From: Glycomyces tritici
Lineage (GTDB): Bacteria > Actinomycetota > Actinomycetes > Mycobacteriales > Micromonosporaceae
Assembly: GCF_030403505.1 (NCBI RefSeq)
Contig: NZ_JAUEMJ010000001.1
Coordinates: 1,014,606 to 1,078,605, forward strand
Length of the DNA: 64,000 nucleotides
Reading direction: 5' to 3'
Below, piece by piece: positions 1 through 9,501 of the stretch (within the stretch, counting starts at the first letter, position 1; the number at the start of each line of letters is the position of its first letter). The notes beneath the pieces are model-generated. The model did not search any database, was not told the DNA's origin, and was given only the letters and a program-made list of their open reading frames with translations. Made by a program: the position numbers and the translations under genes.

Positions 1-154
1 GGCGCAAGGCCTTGACCTCGGTCCCCGAGAGGACCATGCCGGCCTCGTAGGTGTCCAGGATCTCGTAGTCGTGCCGGGCCTTGCGGTTGGTCGTCACGAC
101 CGAGCGCTCGGGACCCGAGTGCTTGACCTTCTCCTGCGTTTGCTTCTTGGACAC
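1..154 (-). CDS. smpB: SsrA-binding protein SmpB, N-terminal part (cut by window edge)
   Basis: The 51 visible codons match the start of SmpB, which binds tmRNA and delivers it to stalled ribosomes for trans-translation. The stretch [17 protein letters not shown] followed by [10 protein letters not shown] is the conserved N-terminal signature. The start is a GTG at 154-152, preceded by a short Lys/Gln-rich leader peptide. It lies downstream of ftsE, ftsX and an M23 hydrolase gene, the usual actinobacterial neighbourhood. The rest of the gene lies before position 1. No tmRNA gene is visible in the 113-bp gap to the next gene. Confidence 0.95.
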   Translation of the reverse strand, partial: MSKKQTQEKVKHSGPERSVVTTNRKARHDYEILDTYEAGMVLSGTEVKALR

Positions 155-267
155 GCAGCAAGCTTAACGATCGAACATGTGTCTGGCGACTCTGATTTGC
201 GGCTTCGCGAGCGCCCCCGCTCGGCAAAGCTTGCGAGCCGTGATTTCGGAGAGCGGGGAGCGATTCG

Positions 268-1509
268 CTACCGGCACAGACAGCTGGGCAGGTACCCCAC
301 CGGGTTGACCCGGTCGCCGTGCACGCGGACCTCGAAGTGCAGGTGCGGGCCGGTGCTGTCGCCGGTGCTGCCGACCGCTCCGATCCCCTCGTCGCGGTCG
401 ACGTACTCGCCGTCGTTCACCCAGATCTCGGACTGGTGCGCGTAGCAGGTCGACACGCCCCCGCCGTGGCTGATGCACGTCAGCTGGCCGTAGCCGGAGC
501 TCCAGCCCGCGTACACCACCTTCCCGGAGTCGGCGGCGTGGATCTCCGCGCCCGTGCCGGCGGCGAAGTCGGTGCCGCCGTGCAGGCGGGTGGTGCCGTA
601 GATCGGATGGCGCCGCCAGCCGTAGTCGGAGGACTTCCAGCCGTCGACCGGCACGACGAAGCCGCCGCCGCCGCCACCGGAGGAGCCCCCGCCGGAGCCG
701 TTCGAATCGTCGTCGTCCTCGTCGGCCTGGGCCTGGCGCAGCTGGTCGGCGAGGCGCTCGGACTCGGCCTCGAGCTGGTCGTACTCGGACTGGGCGTTGT
801 CCCGGGCGCCTTCGGCGACCGCGAGCGCCGCCTCGTGCCGGCCGACGAGCTCCTGCACGGCGGCCTGCGCGGCCTGGGCCTCGGTGTAGCGGGTCTCGGC
901 GGCCGCGAGCGCCTCGGCGGCGGCCGCTTCGGCGGCCTCGGCCTCGGTCTCGGCGAGGGACGCGGCGTTCTCGGCGTTGGCGGCCTCGCGGCGGGCGAGG
1001 GTGACCTCTTCAACCGCGCGGTTCTTGCCGTCCATCATGAACTCGAGGTAGGTGAGGCCGTCGACGGCGGTCTGGGGGTCGCCGGAGGCGAGGACGGCGT
1101 CCACGGTGAGCAGTTCGGAGCCGCGGGCCGTGGCGGCAAGCAGGGAGGCGCGGGCTTCGCGGGCGGCCTCGACGGCCTCGCGCGCGGCCTGGTACTCGGC
1201 CTCGGCCGCCTGGAGCGCCTCGCGCGCGGCATCGGCCTCGCGCTCAGCTTGGGCCGCTTCGGTTTCGGCGGCGGCGACGCGACCCTGCGCGACGGCGACG
1301 GCGTGCTCGGCGCCGGGCAGCTCGGCCTCGGTCTCGGCGAGGACCTGGCCCGCCTGCCGCACCTCGTCCGAGGCGTTCTCGAGCTGCGCGGCCATCTCGG
1401 CCTTCTCGCGCTCGACCTGGTCGAGCTCTGACTGCGAGACCCCGAACGCGGGACTGCTCGCGGACCCTGCCAGGAGCAGGACCGCGAGCAGCCCACCGAT
1501 TCGTCTCAT
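268..1509 (-). CDS. Secreted coiled-coil M23 metallopeptidase (murein hydrolase activator-like)
   Basis: This 413-residue protein has a signal peptide (residues 1-23), a long Ala/Glu-rich coiled coil (about 27-260), an Asp stretch and Gly/Ser linker, and a C-terminal peptidase M23 domain from about 290. The zinc motif is present: His310 and Asp314 (LHGGTDF) and His389-x-His391 (HLHFE), so it should be an active LytM endopeptidase rather than an EnvC-like degenerate activator. It sits 79 bp downstream of ftsX. FtsEX is known to activate coiled-coil peptidoglycan hydrolases (EnvC, PcsB, mycobacterial RipC), so this is the likely partner (inference). A TAAATT -10 lies 8 nt before the ATG. Confidence 0.93.
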   Translation of the reverse strand: MRRIGGLLAVLLLAGSASSPAFGVSQSELDQVEREKAEMAAQLENASDEVRQAGQVLAETEAELPGAEHAVAVAQGRVAAAETEAAQAEREADAAREALQAAEAEYQAAREAVEAAREARASLLAATARGSELLTVDAVLASGDPQTAVDGLTYLEFMMDGKNRAVEEVTLARREAANAENAASLAETEAEAAEAAAAEALAAAETRYTEAQAAQAAVQELVGRHEAALAVAEGARDNAQSEYDQLEAESERLADQLRQAQADEDDDDSNGSGGGSSGGGGGGFVVPVDGWKSSDYGWRRHPIYGTTRLHGGTDFAAGTGAEIHAADSGKVVYAGWSSGYGQLTCISHGGGVSTCYAHQSEIWVNDGEYVDRDEGIGAVGSTGDSTGPHLHFEVRVHGDRVNPVGYLPSCLCR

Positions 1510-1588
1510 AAGGCCTGAATTTAGTCCATCTGCGACGGACGTTCAGGGTATTCGGAACACTACCCTCTGTAGTGGTACGTGCCCGGGG

Positions 1589-2464
1589 TCAGACCTTGAT
1601 GTTGAAGCGCAAGGTGATCCACGCCGTGATCGCGCTGATCACCGCCGAGACGCCCACCAGGATCGGCAGCAGGACGAGGATCGCCTGCATCTTGATCTCG
1701 GGCATCAGCTGGAAGAGTTCCTCGAACTGCCCGTCGATCACCAGGTACTTCGCGGCGATGAGCGTCCCGAAGGCGAAGATCGAGCCGATCACGGCGGCGA
1801 AGACCGCCTCGAGGACGAACGGCGCCTGGACGAACCAGTTCGGCGCGCCCACGAGCTTCATGATCGCGACCTCGCGGCGACGCGAGTACGCGGCGACCTG
1901 GATCGTGTTGGCCACCAGCATGAGCGCGGCCACACCCTGCACGAGCGCGATGACCAGGGTGAGGCGCTGGGCCCCGCCGAGGATGTCGAACACCTGCTGG
2001 AGGATCTCGCGCTGGTTGGTGACCTGGTAGACCCCTTCGCGGCTCTCGAACTGCTTGATGAGCTCGGGGGCGTCGGCGATGTCCTTCATCTTGACGCGGA
2101 ACGCCGAGGGCAGGACGTCGGCGTCGACCGACTTCACGAGGTCCGGGGAGTCCTCGAAGGTCTCCTGGAAGCGCTCGAGCGCCTTCTCCTTGGACTCGTA
2201 CACGACCTCGGCGACGAGGTCGTTGTCCTTGAGCTCGGCGTTGATCTGGTCGGTCGTCTCCTGATCGATGTCGCGCTCGAGGTAGACGACCACCTCGAGG
2301 TTCGTCTGGTAGTGCTCCTCGATCACGTCGACCTGGTTGTACAGCAGCAGGCCCGCGCCGAGCATCGACAACGAGACGGCCATGGTGATGATCATGGCGA
2401 CGGTCATGGAGATGTTGCGCCACAGTCCGAGGAAGACCTCGGACATCACGTACTTCGCGCGCAT
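1589..2464 (-). CDS. ftsX: Cell division ABC transporter permease FtsX
   Basis: FtsX is the membrane half of the FtsEX complex, which couples ATP hydrolysis to peptidoglycan hydrolase activation at the septum. The 291-residue protein has the family layout: an N-terminal membrane helix (about 19-41, preceded by the typical SEVFLGLWRN start), a large extracytoplasmic loop (about 45-160), and three C-terminal helices forming the FtsX permease domain. The gap to the upstream ftsE is 22 bp, so the two are co-transcribed. It ends in TGA. Length and order are normal. Confidence 0.96.
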   Translation of the reverse strand: MRAKYVMSEVFLGLWRNISMTVAMIITMAVSLSMLGAGLLLYNQVDVIEEHYQTNLEVVVYLERDIDQETTDQINAELKDNDLVAEVVYESKEKALERFQETFEDSPDLVKSVDADVLPSAFRVKMKDIADAPELIKQFESREGVYQVTNQREILQQVFDILGGAQRLTLVIALVQGVAALMLVANTIQVAAYSRRREVAIMKLVGAPNWFVQAPFVLEAVFAAVIGSIFAFGTLIAAKYLVIDGQFEELFQLMPEIKMQAILVLLPILVGVSAVISAITAWITLRFNIKV

Positions 2465-2486
2465 GTGCTCTGAATCTGCCTTCCGC

Positions 2487-3167
2487 TTAGCCGTAGACGC
2501 CGCGAGCCTGGTCGCGGACGATCTGGCCGTTCTCGATCTCGATGACGCGACGGCGCATCTGGTTCACGATGTTGGAGTCGTGGGTGACCATCAGGATGGT
2601 GGTGCCGGTGCGGCTGATCCGGTCGAGGAGCCGCATGATCTCGATCGAGGTGTCCGGGTCGAGGTTACCGGTGGGCTCGTCGGCCAGCAGCAGGAGCGGC
2701 CGGTTGACGAACGCGCGGGCGACCGCGACGCGCTGCTGCTCGCCGCCGGACAGCTCGTGCGGGTAGCGGTGCTCCTTGCCGCCGAGGCCGACCAGTTCGA
2801 GCACCTCGGGGACGACCCGGCGGGCGACCGACCGCGGCTTGCCGATGACCTCGAGCGCGAACGCCACGTTCTCGGCGGCCGTGCGGTTGGGCAGCAGCCG
2901 GAAGTCCTGGAACACGCAGCCGATGCTGCGCCGGTAGGCGGGGACCTTCCACCGGCGCAGCTTCGTCACGTCGGTGTCCCCGACGGAGATCCTGCCCTTG
3001 TCCGGAACTTCTTCGCGCAGCAGGAGCTTGATCATCGTGGACTTACCCGCACCGGTCGGACCGATGAAGAAGACGAACTCTCCCTTGTCGATGAAGACGT
3101 TCACGTCCTCCACCGACGGGCGGTTCGACCGGGGGTAGTGCTTGGTTACACCCTCAAGCTGAATCAC
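2487..3167 (-). CDS. ftsE: Cell division ATP-binding protein FtsE
   Basis: FtsE is the ATPase of FtsEX. The 226-residue product shows Walker [10 protein letters not shown] (about 36-44), a Q-loop (VFQDFRLL), the signature LSGGEQQ (139-145), Walker B LLLLADE (158-164) and the H-loop histidine (VTHD). I chose the GTG at 3167-3165, giving [11 protein letters not shown], because family members begin there and a longer reading frame adds nonconserved residues. A TAGACT hexamer at 3175-3180 ends 7 nt upstream of the GTG, suggesting leaderless transcription of the ftsE-ftsX-M23 operon. Confidence 0.96.
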   Translation of the reverse strand: MIQLEGVTKHYPRSNRPSVEDVNVFIDKGEFVFFIGPTGAGKSTMIKLLLREEVPDKGRISVGDTDVTKLRRWKVPAYRRSIGCVFQDFRLLPNRTAAENVAFALEVIGKPRSVARRVVPEVLELVGLGGKEHRYPHELSGGEQQRVAVARAFVNRPLLLLADEPTGNLDPDTSIEIMRLLDRISRTGTTILMVTHDSNIVNQMRRRVIEIENGQIVRDQARGVYG

Positions 3168-3174
3168 GAGGCGG

Positions 3175-3180
3175 AGTCTA
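3175..3180 (-). promoter_or_regulatory. -10 element of ftsE (leaderless start)
   Basis: TAGACT on the minus strand lies 7 nt before the ftsE GTG, with no Shine-Dalgarno sequence in between. Confidence 0.5.
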
Positions 3181-3361
3181 ACCGCCGAACCGCCGGGCCG
3201 GTCGGGCGGCTCCAGTACAAGCGTGGCATATTCCGCAGTTTCAGCCCCATATGTCACGGCCGTGCAAGGGTAACGACGCGATTTCAGCCGAACGGGGGAA
3301 GCCCGCATGGTCAGGCGGCCCATGAACGCTCGTCGGAGCGTCACCGGGCGGCCACGGGAAC

Positions 3362-3398
3362 GGACCGTAGATCCGGTTTCGTATAGGATCTACGGTCC
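3362..3398 (-). terminator. Terminator hairpin downstream of prfB
   Basis: A perfect 13-bp inverted repeat (GGACCGTAGATCC, 3362-3374, and its complement, 3386-3398) with an 11-nt loop sits 9 bp past the prfB stop codon. The T tract is weak, as is usual in actinobacteria. Confidence 0.7.
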
Positions 3399-3407
3399 CC
3401 TGCGGCG

Positions 3408-4526
<1,119 letters not shown>

Positions 4527-4563
4527 AACAGATCAGACTACGCCTGTATTCGGGCTCATACGA

Positions 4564-4600
4564 AACGGGACGCGAGCCCCCGCTGGGGCCGCGTCCCGTT
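4564..4600. terminator. Hairpin terminator between padR-like gene and prfB
   Basis: An 11-bp perfect stem (AACGGGACGCG at 4564-4574 with its complement at 4590-4600) surrounds a G/C-rich loop. It lies downstream of the PadR gene, which reads leftward. Confidence 0.6.
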
Positions 4601-4650
4601 CGTGCTTGATCGTCGTACCCCGGGTCGCTACCCGGGTGTGGTGCCTATCG

Positions 4651-5154
4651 CTATCGCTTCTTCAGCCAGCTGAGGGCCGAGCGGTGGTAGCCGATCGCGA
4701 ACTCCATCGCGATCGCCGCGTTCGGGTCCTCGTCCGAGTAGTCCTTCGCAGCGGCGCGGGCCTCTGCCAAGGCCTCCTGGTGCTGCTCGGTCGCGTCGGC
4801 GAACATCTCCTCGGCGGTGTCCTTGGAGAGGTAGTCGAGGAAGGCCGTGCGCAGCGCGACGGGGTCGCGCAGCTGGCCGATTCGGGCCGGCTCGTTGAGC
4901 CAGCGGGTGAACGCCCGCTTGCCGTTGGCGCTGATCGTGTAGGGCACCGAGGCTCGGGGCCCCGGCTTCCCGACGCGGACGAGTCCGCCTTCGGCCAGCG
5001 CCGGGAGTTCGCGGTAGACCTGCGAACGCGTCATGGTCCAGTACGGACCGAGGCGACGGGTCGCCTCCGCCATGAGTTGTCCGCCGGTCATCGGTCCTTC
5101 GTGAAGCAAGCCCAGCAATGCTGCTGAGGTTGCGTTGAGTTCTTTTCCTGCCAT
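4651..5154 (-). CDS. PadR-family transcriptional regulator
   Basis: This 167-residue protein has an N-terminal winged helix of the PadR type (LLGLLHEGPMTGGQLM, then YWTMTRSQVYRELPALAEGGLV, residues about 10-65) and a C-terminal helical PadR/Vir-like dimerisation part. PadR proteins usually repress a nearby efflux or detoxification gene, but no such gene adjoins it, so the target is unknown. Start at the ATG 5154-5152 fits the family. A weak CATCCT -10 with a TTGTCA -35 (17-bp spacer) lies 7 nt upstream, so it may be leaderless. Confidence 0.88.
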   Translation of the reverse strand: MAGKELNATSAALLGLLHEGPMTGGQLMAEATRRLGPYWTMTRSQVYRELPALAEGGLVRVGKPGPRASVPYTISANGKRAFTRWLNEPARIGQLRDPVALRTAFLDYLSKDTAEEMFADATEQHQEALAEARAAAKDYSDEDPNAAIAMEFAIGYHRSALSWLKKR

Positions 5155-5406
5155 GCCCGACAGGATGCCATGTGGATGCCGCCATGACAAGTGGACAGCT
5201 CCAATGTGTCGATAGACCGTTACCGATACTTGATTGGATGGGCTCACGGATTACGCTGCAAGCCTTGTGAAACGGTTGGAGTCGTTCGCTGGATTGCAAC
5301 GCCTGTTTCGAGAATTCCAATCATGTGATCCCGATCGCCCCCATGGGTTGCGATGACTCGGCGTCGCCCGGCGGTCACGGATCATTATCGACTGTCGCGA
5401 TCGCTT

Positions 5407-6774
5407 TCAGTTGCGGGGCATCGGTGATCCGATGAGATCCGATCCGGGCGAGTCGTCGTCGGAACCGCCCTCAGTGGAATCACCGCCGTCGTCTTCCGAT
5501 TCGGACATTTCATCCGAATTCTGGCCAGGGGACTCGCTCTCCACGTCCGGCCCTTGAGGAGTGGTCGGCGCTTCACTGGGCGTGGCGCTCGCCTCCGGGC
5601 TCGGTTCCGTTGACGCGGCGGAGGACTCGTCCTCGACGGGCGCGGTCTCGCTCGCACTCTGGGACGGATCGGCCACATCGTCCTCATCCGGCAGATCAGG
5701 GCGGGTAACCACCAGAAAGGCCCAGATCACGGCGATCACGACGAAGCATCCCGCCGCCGCGAGGCCGATGAGCCAGCCGCGGCCGAGCTTCTCGGATTCC
5801 TCGCCGTACACCGCGCCCCCGCGGTCGTCCCCGTCCGACGGGCCCCCCTCGGTCGCGGTGAGCATCGCGCCCAGCGCACCCGCCTCGATCTCGGGCGCGT
5901 GAGGCGTCACCGGGTCGTACTTGAAGGTCGCGGTCGCGTCCCGCTCCTTGAGCTTCGGCGCGATCGGCGCGGTCGGCTGGTTCGACAGGCGCGGGGCGAG
6001 GCGGCGCAGGTCGGCGGCGACCGCGTCGAGGTCGCCGCGGGCGCGCGGGTCGAGCGCCAGGAGCATCTCGACGATCCGCCACAGCTCGGCGTCCACGGCG
6101 GCGGGCTTCACCGGGATCCGCGTCAGGTGTCGCTCGACCACCTCGGTGATCGAGCCGCCGCGGTAGGCGCTGTGGGCGGTGAGCGCCTCGTAGAGGACCA
6201 GGCCGAGCGCGTAGTTGTCCACGCCGGGACTGGCGGAGTCGCCCGAGGCGACCTCGGGAGCGATGTACTCGGGGGTGCCGTGAGAGGGCGCGGTCTTGGA
6301 CGCGGCGGCGCGCGCGATCCCGAAGTCGATGAACTTCAGGCTCTCGGTCCCGGCCAGCATCAGGTTCCCGGGCTTGACGTCCCCGTGCCGGTACCCGGCC
6401 CGGTGGATCGCCGCGAGGGTCTCGGCGGCGCCGGCGCAGCGGCGCGCGGCCTCAGCGGCCGAGAGCGGCCCGTGGAGGCGCAGGTGCTCGCGCAGGTCGA
6501 GCCCTTCGATGAACTCGAGCACGACCGCGCACACCGCGTCGGTGACGATGAAGTCCTTCACGGAGACCACGCCCGGGTGGTCGAGGGTGCGCAGGATGCC
6601 GGCCTCGGCCCGGAAGCTCTCGAAGATCTCCTCCTCGCCGCGCAGCTCCGGACGGAGGATCTTCACCGCGACGAGGTCGCCGGTGACCTGGTCGAGGCCG
6701 CGCCACACGACGCCGACCGAACCGCGCGCGATCTCGCGCTCCAGGACGTACCGGTCGGCCAGAACCGTCTGCAT
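5407..6774 (-). CDS. Membrane-anchored Ser/Thr protein kinase (non-RD type)
   Basis: This is a 455-residue Hanks-type kinase of the PknB-like bacterial group. The kinase domain spans about residues 8-260: ATP-loop AxGxxG variant (IARGSVGVV, 15-23), Lys38 (VAVKIL), catalytic loop HGDVKPGN with Asp132, DFG Asp150, and TPEYIAPE. The usual Arg before the catalytic Asp (HRD) is Gly, making it a non-RD kinase. One membrane helix (about 334-357) is followed by an acidic, Ser/Glu-rich extracytoplasmic tail with no PASTA repeats. A GAGGAG ribosome-binding site fixes the ATG at 6774. It is divergent from a PP2C phosphatase gene, a likely functional pair. Confidence 0.93.
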   Translation of the reverse strand: MQTVLADRYVLEREIARGSVGVVWRGLDQVTGDLVAVKILRPELRGEEEIFESFRAEAGILRTLDHPGVVSVKDFIVTDAVCAVVLEFIEGLDLREHLRLHGPLSAAEAARRCAGAAETLAAIHRAGYRHGDVKPGNLMLAGTESLKFIDFGIARAAASKTAPSHGTPEYIAPEVASGDSASPGVDNYALGLVLYEALTAHSAYRGGSITEVVERHLTRIPVKPAAVDAELWRIVEMLLALDPRARGDLDAVAADLRRLAPRLSNQPTAPIAPKLKERDATATFKYDPVTPHAPEIEAGALGAMLTATEGGPSDGDDRGGAVYGEESEKLGRGWLIGLAAAGCFVVIAVIWAFLVVTRPDLPDEDDVADPSQSASETAPVEDESSAASTEPSPEASATPSEAPTTPQGPDVESESPGQNSDEMSESEDDGGDSTEGGSDDDSPGSDLIGSPMPRN

Positions 6775-7021
6775 GGGTGCTCCTCGAGGGCTGGCAAGGC
6801 GGGCTGAATCCACTGTAAAGGTGGTGTCGTCGCAGCTCAGCACCGGAGTCGCAGGGTGGCACGAACGGGGGATACACCGCAGCACGGACGAGTGCGGGCG
6901 CACCGGGATCAACGGTCGCGTGCTGTGAGTGGCGGGACACTACACTTGCGCCCATGTCCCTCGAACGGCCAAGCTTTGAACAGACAGCCGAATCCCGGTG
7001 CGGAATCAGTGGTGATCGCCT

Positions 7022-7831
7022 GTGACTGAATTGCGTTGGCGCTACGGCGCCGCGACCGACGTGGGCAAAGTCCGCGACCTGAACGAGGACTCCCACCTCG
7101 CGTCGCGCCGGCTCCTCGCGGTGGCCGACGGCGTGGGCGGCGCGGCCGCCGGCGAGGTCGCCAGCGGCGTGACCATCGCCGAGGTGACACGGCTCGCCCG
7201 CCGCTCCCCCGTCGAGGCCACCGCCGAGCTGGGCGCGGTCGTCGAGGCCGCCCGCGACCGCATCCGCGCGGCCGTCGCCGAGAACCCCGAGTCCGAGGGC
7301 ATGGCAACGACCCTCACCGGGCTGTGGCTGGGCGACAGCGCGGTCGACATCGTCCACATCGGAGACTCGCGGGCGTACCAGGTGCGCGGCGAGGACTTCG
7401 TGCAGGTGACCGTGGACGACTCGTACGTCCAGCACCTCGTCGACGAAGGCGCGATCACCCCCGCCGAAGCCCAGGACCACCCGTACAAGTCGGTCGTCAC
7501 CCGCGTGCTGCAGGCCAATCCCGCCCCCGCGCACTTCGAGACCCGCCCGGCACTGATCGGCGACCGGTACATGCTGTGCTCCGACGGCCTCAGCGACGTC
7601 GTCGGCGACGCCGTGATCGAGAACGTCCTCCGCGACTTCGCCGACCCCCAGGCGGCCGCGGACGAACTCGTGCGGCTCGCCCTCGAAGGCGGCGGACCGG
7701 ACAACGTCACTGTCGTCGTCGGCGACGTCGCCGAGCACAAGCCGCCGCGGCGCTGGCCGTGGGCGGTCGCCGCCCTCGGGGTTGTGCTGGTCATCGCGGC
7801 GATCGTGGTGGCGCTGGTCCTCAAGAACTGA
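7022..7831 (+). CDS. PP2C-family Ser/Thr protein phosphatase, membrane-anchored
   Basis: This 269-residue protein has the metal-dependent PP2C motifs in order: RDLNEDS near residue 23, ADGVGG (metal Asp), GMATTLTGLWL, HIGDSRAYQ, LCSDGLSD and GGPDNVTVVV. A C-terminal membrane helix (about 243-266) ends in LKN, so the catalytic domain is cytoplasmic, as expected for a phosphatase reversing Ser/Thr kinase phosphorylation. It starts with GTG and is divergent from the kinase gene across a 247-bp promoter region. The pairing with that kinase is inferred from position only. Confidence 0.94.
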   Translation: MTELRWRYGAATDVGKVRDLNEDSHLASRRLLAVADGVGGAAAGEVASGVTIAEVTRLARRSPVEATAELGAVVEAARDRIRAAVAENPESEGMATTLTGLWLGDSAVDIVHIGDSRAYQVRGEDFVQVTVDDSYVQHLVDEGAITPAEAQDHPYKSVVTRVLQANPAPAHFETRPALIGDRYMLCSDGLSDVVGDAVIENVLRDFADPQAAADELVRLALEGGGPDNVTVVVGDVAEHKPPRRWPWAVAALGVVLVIAAIVVALVLKN

Positions 7832-7866
7832 GGCCCGACCCGCCGGCCTTCGGCCCCTGCGCCGCG

Positions 7867-8559
7867 TCAGCGGAACGGCAGGCCGATGTACGCGCCCTCG
7901 GTGCGGGCGGTGTGGTCGAAGAACAGGGCGTCGTCCGCGGTGACGTTGGCGAGGTGGCCGTGGAGTTCGTAGCCGATGATGCCGACGAGCCGGTTCCAGC
8001 AGAAGATGAGCCGGGCGACCTCGTCGGGGCTGAACGACTCGCCCTCCAGGAGCATGAGCATGTCCGGGGTGATGGCCTCGGCCGGGCAGACCGGCCCCGT
8101 TGCGGGCGTGAGGTTCCCGTCCCGTCTGGCGTCGGCGACGATCCGCGCGAGGGTGAGCGGCATGCGGCCGGCGACCTCGATGGTGACGTGCGGTGCGACG
8201 TAGCCGGGCACGGGCGTGCCGAAGATGAGCGCGTACTCGTGGCGGTGGGCCAGGGACCACTCCCGCACCGCGCGCCAGACGGCGAGCCAGCGCTCCTGCG
8301 GTGCGGCGCCGGGAAGGTCCGCGTTCTCAGCGGCTTCGCCGATCTCGTTGTAGGACTGCACTATCAGGGCGGTGAGCAGCTCATCGCGGCTGGAGAAGTA
8401 GCGGTACACGGCCGAGGAGGCCATGCCGAGCTCGCGCGCGATGGAGCGCAGGGAGAGCATCGCGGCGCCGCCCTCGGCGAGCTGACGCCTTGCCGCGGCG
8501 AGGATCTCGGCAGTGAGTTCGGCGCGTGCGCGCTCTCTGGCGGTTCTCGGCGCGTTCAT
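7867..8559 (-). CDS. TetR-family regulator (WHG-type C-terminal domain)
   Basis: This is a 230-residue repressor with an N-terminal TetR helix-turn-helix (AILAAARRQLAEGG to SSAVYRYFSSRDELL, about 17-65) and a C-terminal ligand domain resembling the TetR_C WHG type (ALIFGTPVPGY). Start at ATG 8559-8557; a TACAAT -10 lies 6 nt upstream, so the mRNA is probably leaderless. It is divergent from the membrane protein gene at 8679, with three inverted repeats in between, so it most likely represses that gene and itself. Confidence 0.9.
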   Translation of the reverse strand: MNAPRTARERARAELTAEILAAARRQLAEGGAAMLSLRSIARELGMASSAVYRYFSSRDELLTALIVQSYNEIGEAAENADLPGAAPQERWLAVWRAVREWSLAHRHEYALIFGTPVPGYVAPHVTIEVAGRMPLTLARIVADARRDGNLTPATGPVCPAEAITPDMLMLLEGESFSPDEVARLIFCWNRLVGIIGYELHGHLANVTADDALFFDHTARTEGAYIGLPFR

Positions 8560-8565
8560 CGACCC

Positions 8566-8571
8566 ATTGTA
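8566..8571 (-). promoter_or_regulatory. -10 element of tetR at 8559
   Basis: TACAAT on the minus strand ends 6 nt before the ATG. The adjacent 8579-8593 inverted repeat would overlap the -10/-35 spacer, fitting autorepression. Confidence 0.55.
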
Positions 8572-8578
8572 CCGACAC

Positions 8579-8593
8579 AAGAGCACCGCTCTT
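8579..8593. promoter_or_regulatory. TetR operator, copy 1
   Basis: AAGAGC-ACC-GCTCTT is a perfect 6-bp-arm inverted repeat that shares the AGAGC/GCTCT core with the two repeats at 8621 and 8639. Confidence 0.55.
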
Positions 8594-8620
8594 GCATTGT
8601 CGCGGCGCGTGTGCAATCAT

Positions 8621-8638
8621 TGCTCTCAACAGAGAGCA
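8621..8638. promoter_or_regulatory. TetR operator, copy 2
   Basis: TGCTCTC-AACA-GAGAGCA is a perfect inverted repeat with 7-bp arms in the gap between the divergent tetR and membrane protein genes. Confidence 0.65.
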
Positions 8639-8658
8639 GTGCTCTCAACTTTGAGCAC
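8639..8658. promoter_or_regulatory. TetR operator, copy 3
   Basis: This perfect inverted repeat (arms GTGCTC and GAGCAC, 8-nt spacer) abuts copy 2 and lies 20 bp before the ATG at 8679. Confidence 0.6.
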
Positions 8659-8678
8659 TGAACCCCCAAGGAGCAGTC

Positions 8679-9353
8679 ATGTCCAAGCCCTCCACCGACC
8701 CCCGAGCCCGCATGGGCGCCTTGGCGTTCGCCCTCGCCGGCGTCCTCTTCGTCGTCTACGAGGCCGCCGCGCCGCGGCTCGACCAGACCACGCTCGAAGG
8801 GGCCGAGTCCTGGACGAGCGCCAGCTGGTCGATCGCCCACATCGCCGCGATCGTGGGCCTCATCCTCTTCCCGCTCGGCTACGGCGCGCTGCGCGGCCAC
8901 CTCGAGGGCACCCGGAACGAGAAGACGGCCTTCGCGGCCGCGACGATCGGGTACATCGGGTCGGCCCTGACGATCTCGTACTACGGCGCCGAGGTCTACG
9001 GCCTCAAGGCGATCGGCCAGCGGGCCGTCGAGGACGGCGACGCGACGATGGCCGAGGTCGGCGAGGCGTTCCGGTACGACCCGACCGCCATGGGCGTCTT
9101 CCTGATCGGCCTCGTCCTGATCGCGGTCGCCGCGGTGCTCGCGGCGGTCGCGGTGTGGCGCTCGGGCACGCTGAACAAGTGGAGCGCGGTGCCGCTCGCG
9201 GTGCTGCTGGTGACGATGCTCCCGCAGTTCTTCCTGCCGCACAGCGGCCGGATCGCTTGGGGCGCACTCGTGACGGTGGCCTCCCTGTGGCTCGCGGCCG
9301 AGCTGTGGCGGGCCCCGGCGAAGGCGCAGGAGCGGGAACTCCAGGAGGCCTGA
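8679..9353 (+). CDS. Polytopic membrane protein, TetR-linked, function unknown
   Basis: This 224-residue protein has about six predicted membrane segments, e.g. ALAFALAGVLFVVYEAA (13-29), IAHIAAIVGLILFPLGYG (50-67), a segment around 85-105, FLIGLVLIAVAAVLAAVAV (about 145-165), and two near the C-terminus. I do not recognise the family. A clear AAGGAG ribosome-binding site precedes the ATG. It is divergent from a TetR gene across three operators, so it is probably induced by a small molecule. Transport or a stress-response membrane role is possible but unproven. Confidence 0.8.
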   Translation: MSKPSTDPRARMGALAFALAGVLFVVYEAAAPRLDQTTLEGAESWTSASWSIAHIAAIVGLILFPLGYGALRGHLEGTRNEKTAFAAATIGYIGSALTISYYGAEVYGLKAIGQRAVEDGDATMAEVGEAFRYDPTAMGVFLIGLVLIAVAAVLAAVAVWRSGTLNKWSAVPLAVLLVTMLPQFFLPHSGRIAWGALVTVASLWLAAELWRAPAKAQERELQEA

Positions 9354-9501
9354 CCGCCGAGCCTGACGGATGTTTCCGGCACTAGCCTTCACATCGGACG
9401 ACGTGCCAATCGACGGCTCGCAAGCTTCGCCGGAACCGGGACCCCCGATGTCATGCTCCCCCTAGGGTCCGACAACAGCCGAAGGCGAGCGCTCATCACG
9501 A

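Noticed and set aside
155..267. tmRNA (ssrA) gene next to smpB
   Set aside because: The gap is only 113 bp, too short for tmRNA, and shows no tRNA-like ends.
319..1431. Long plus-strand frames opposite the M23 gene
   Set aside because: They mirror the Ala/Glu coiled-coil repeats of the real gene and give Gly/Leu/Val-rich low-complexity products.
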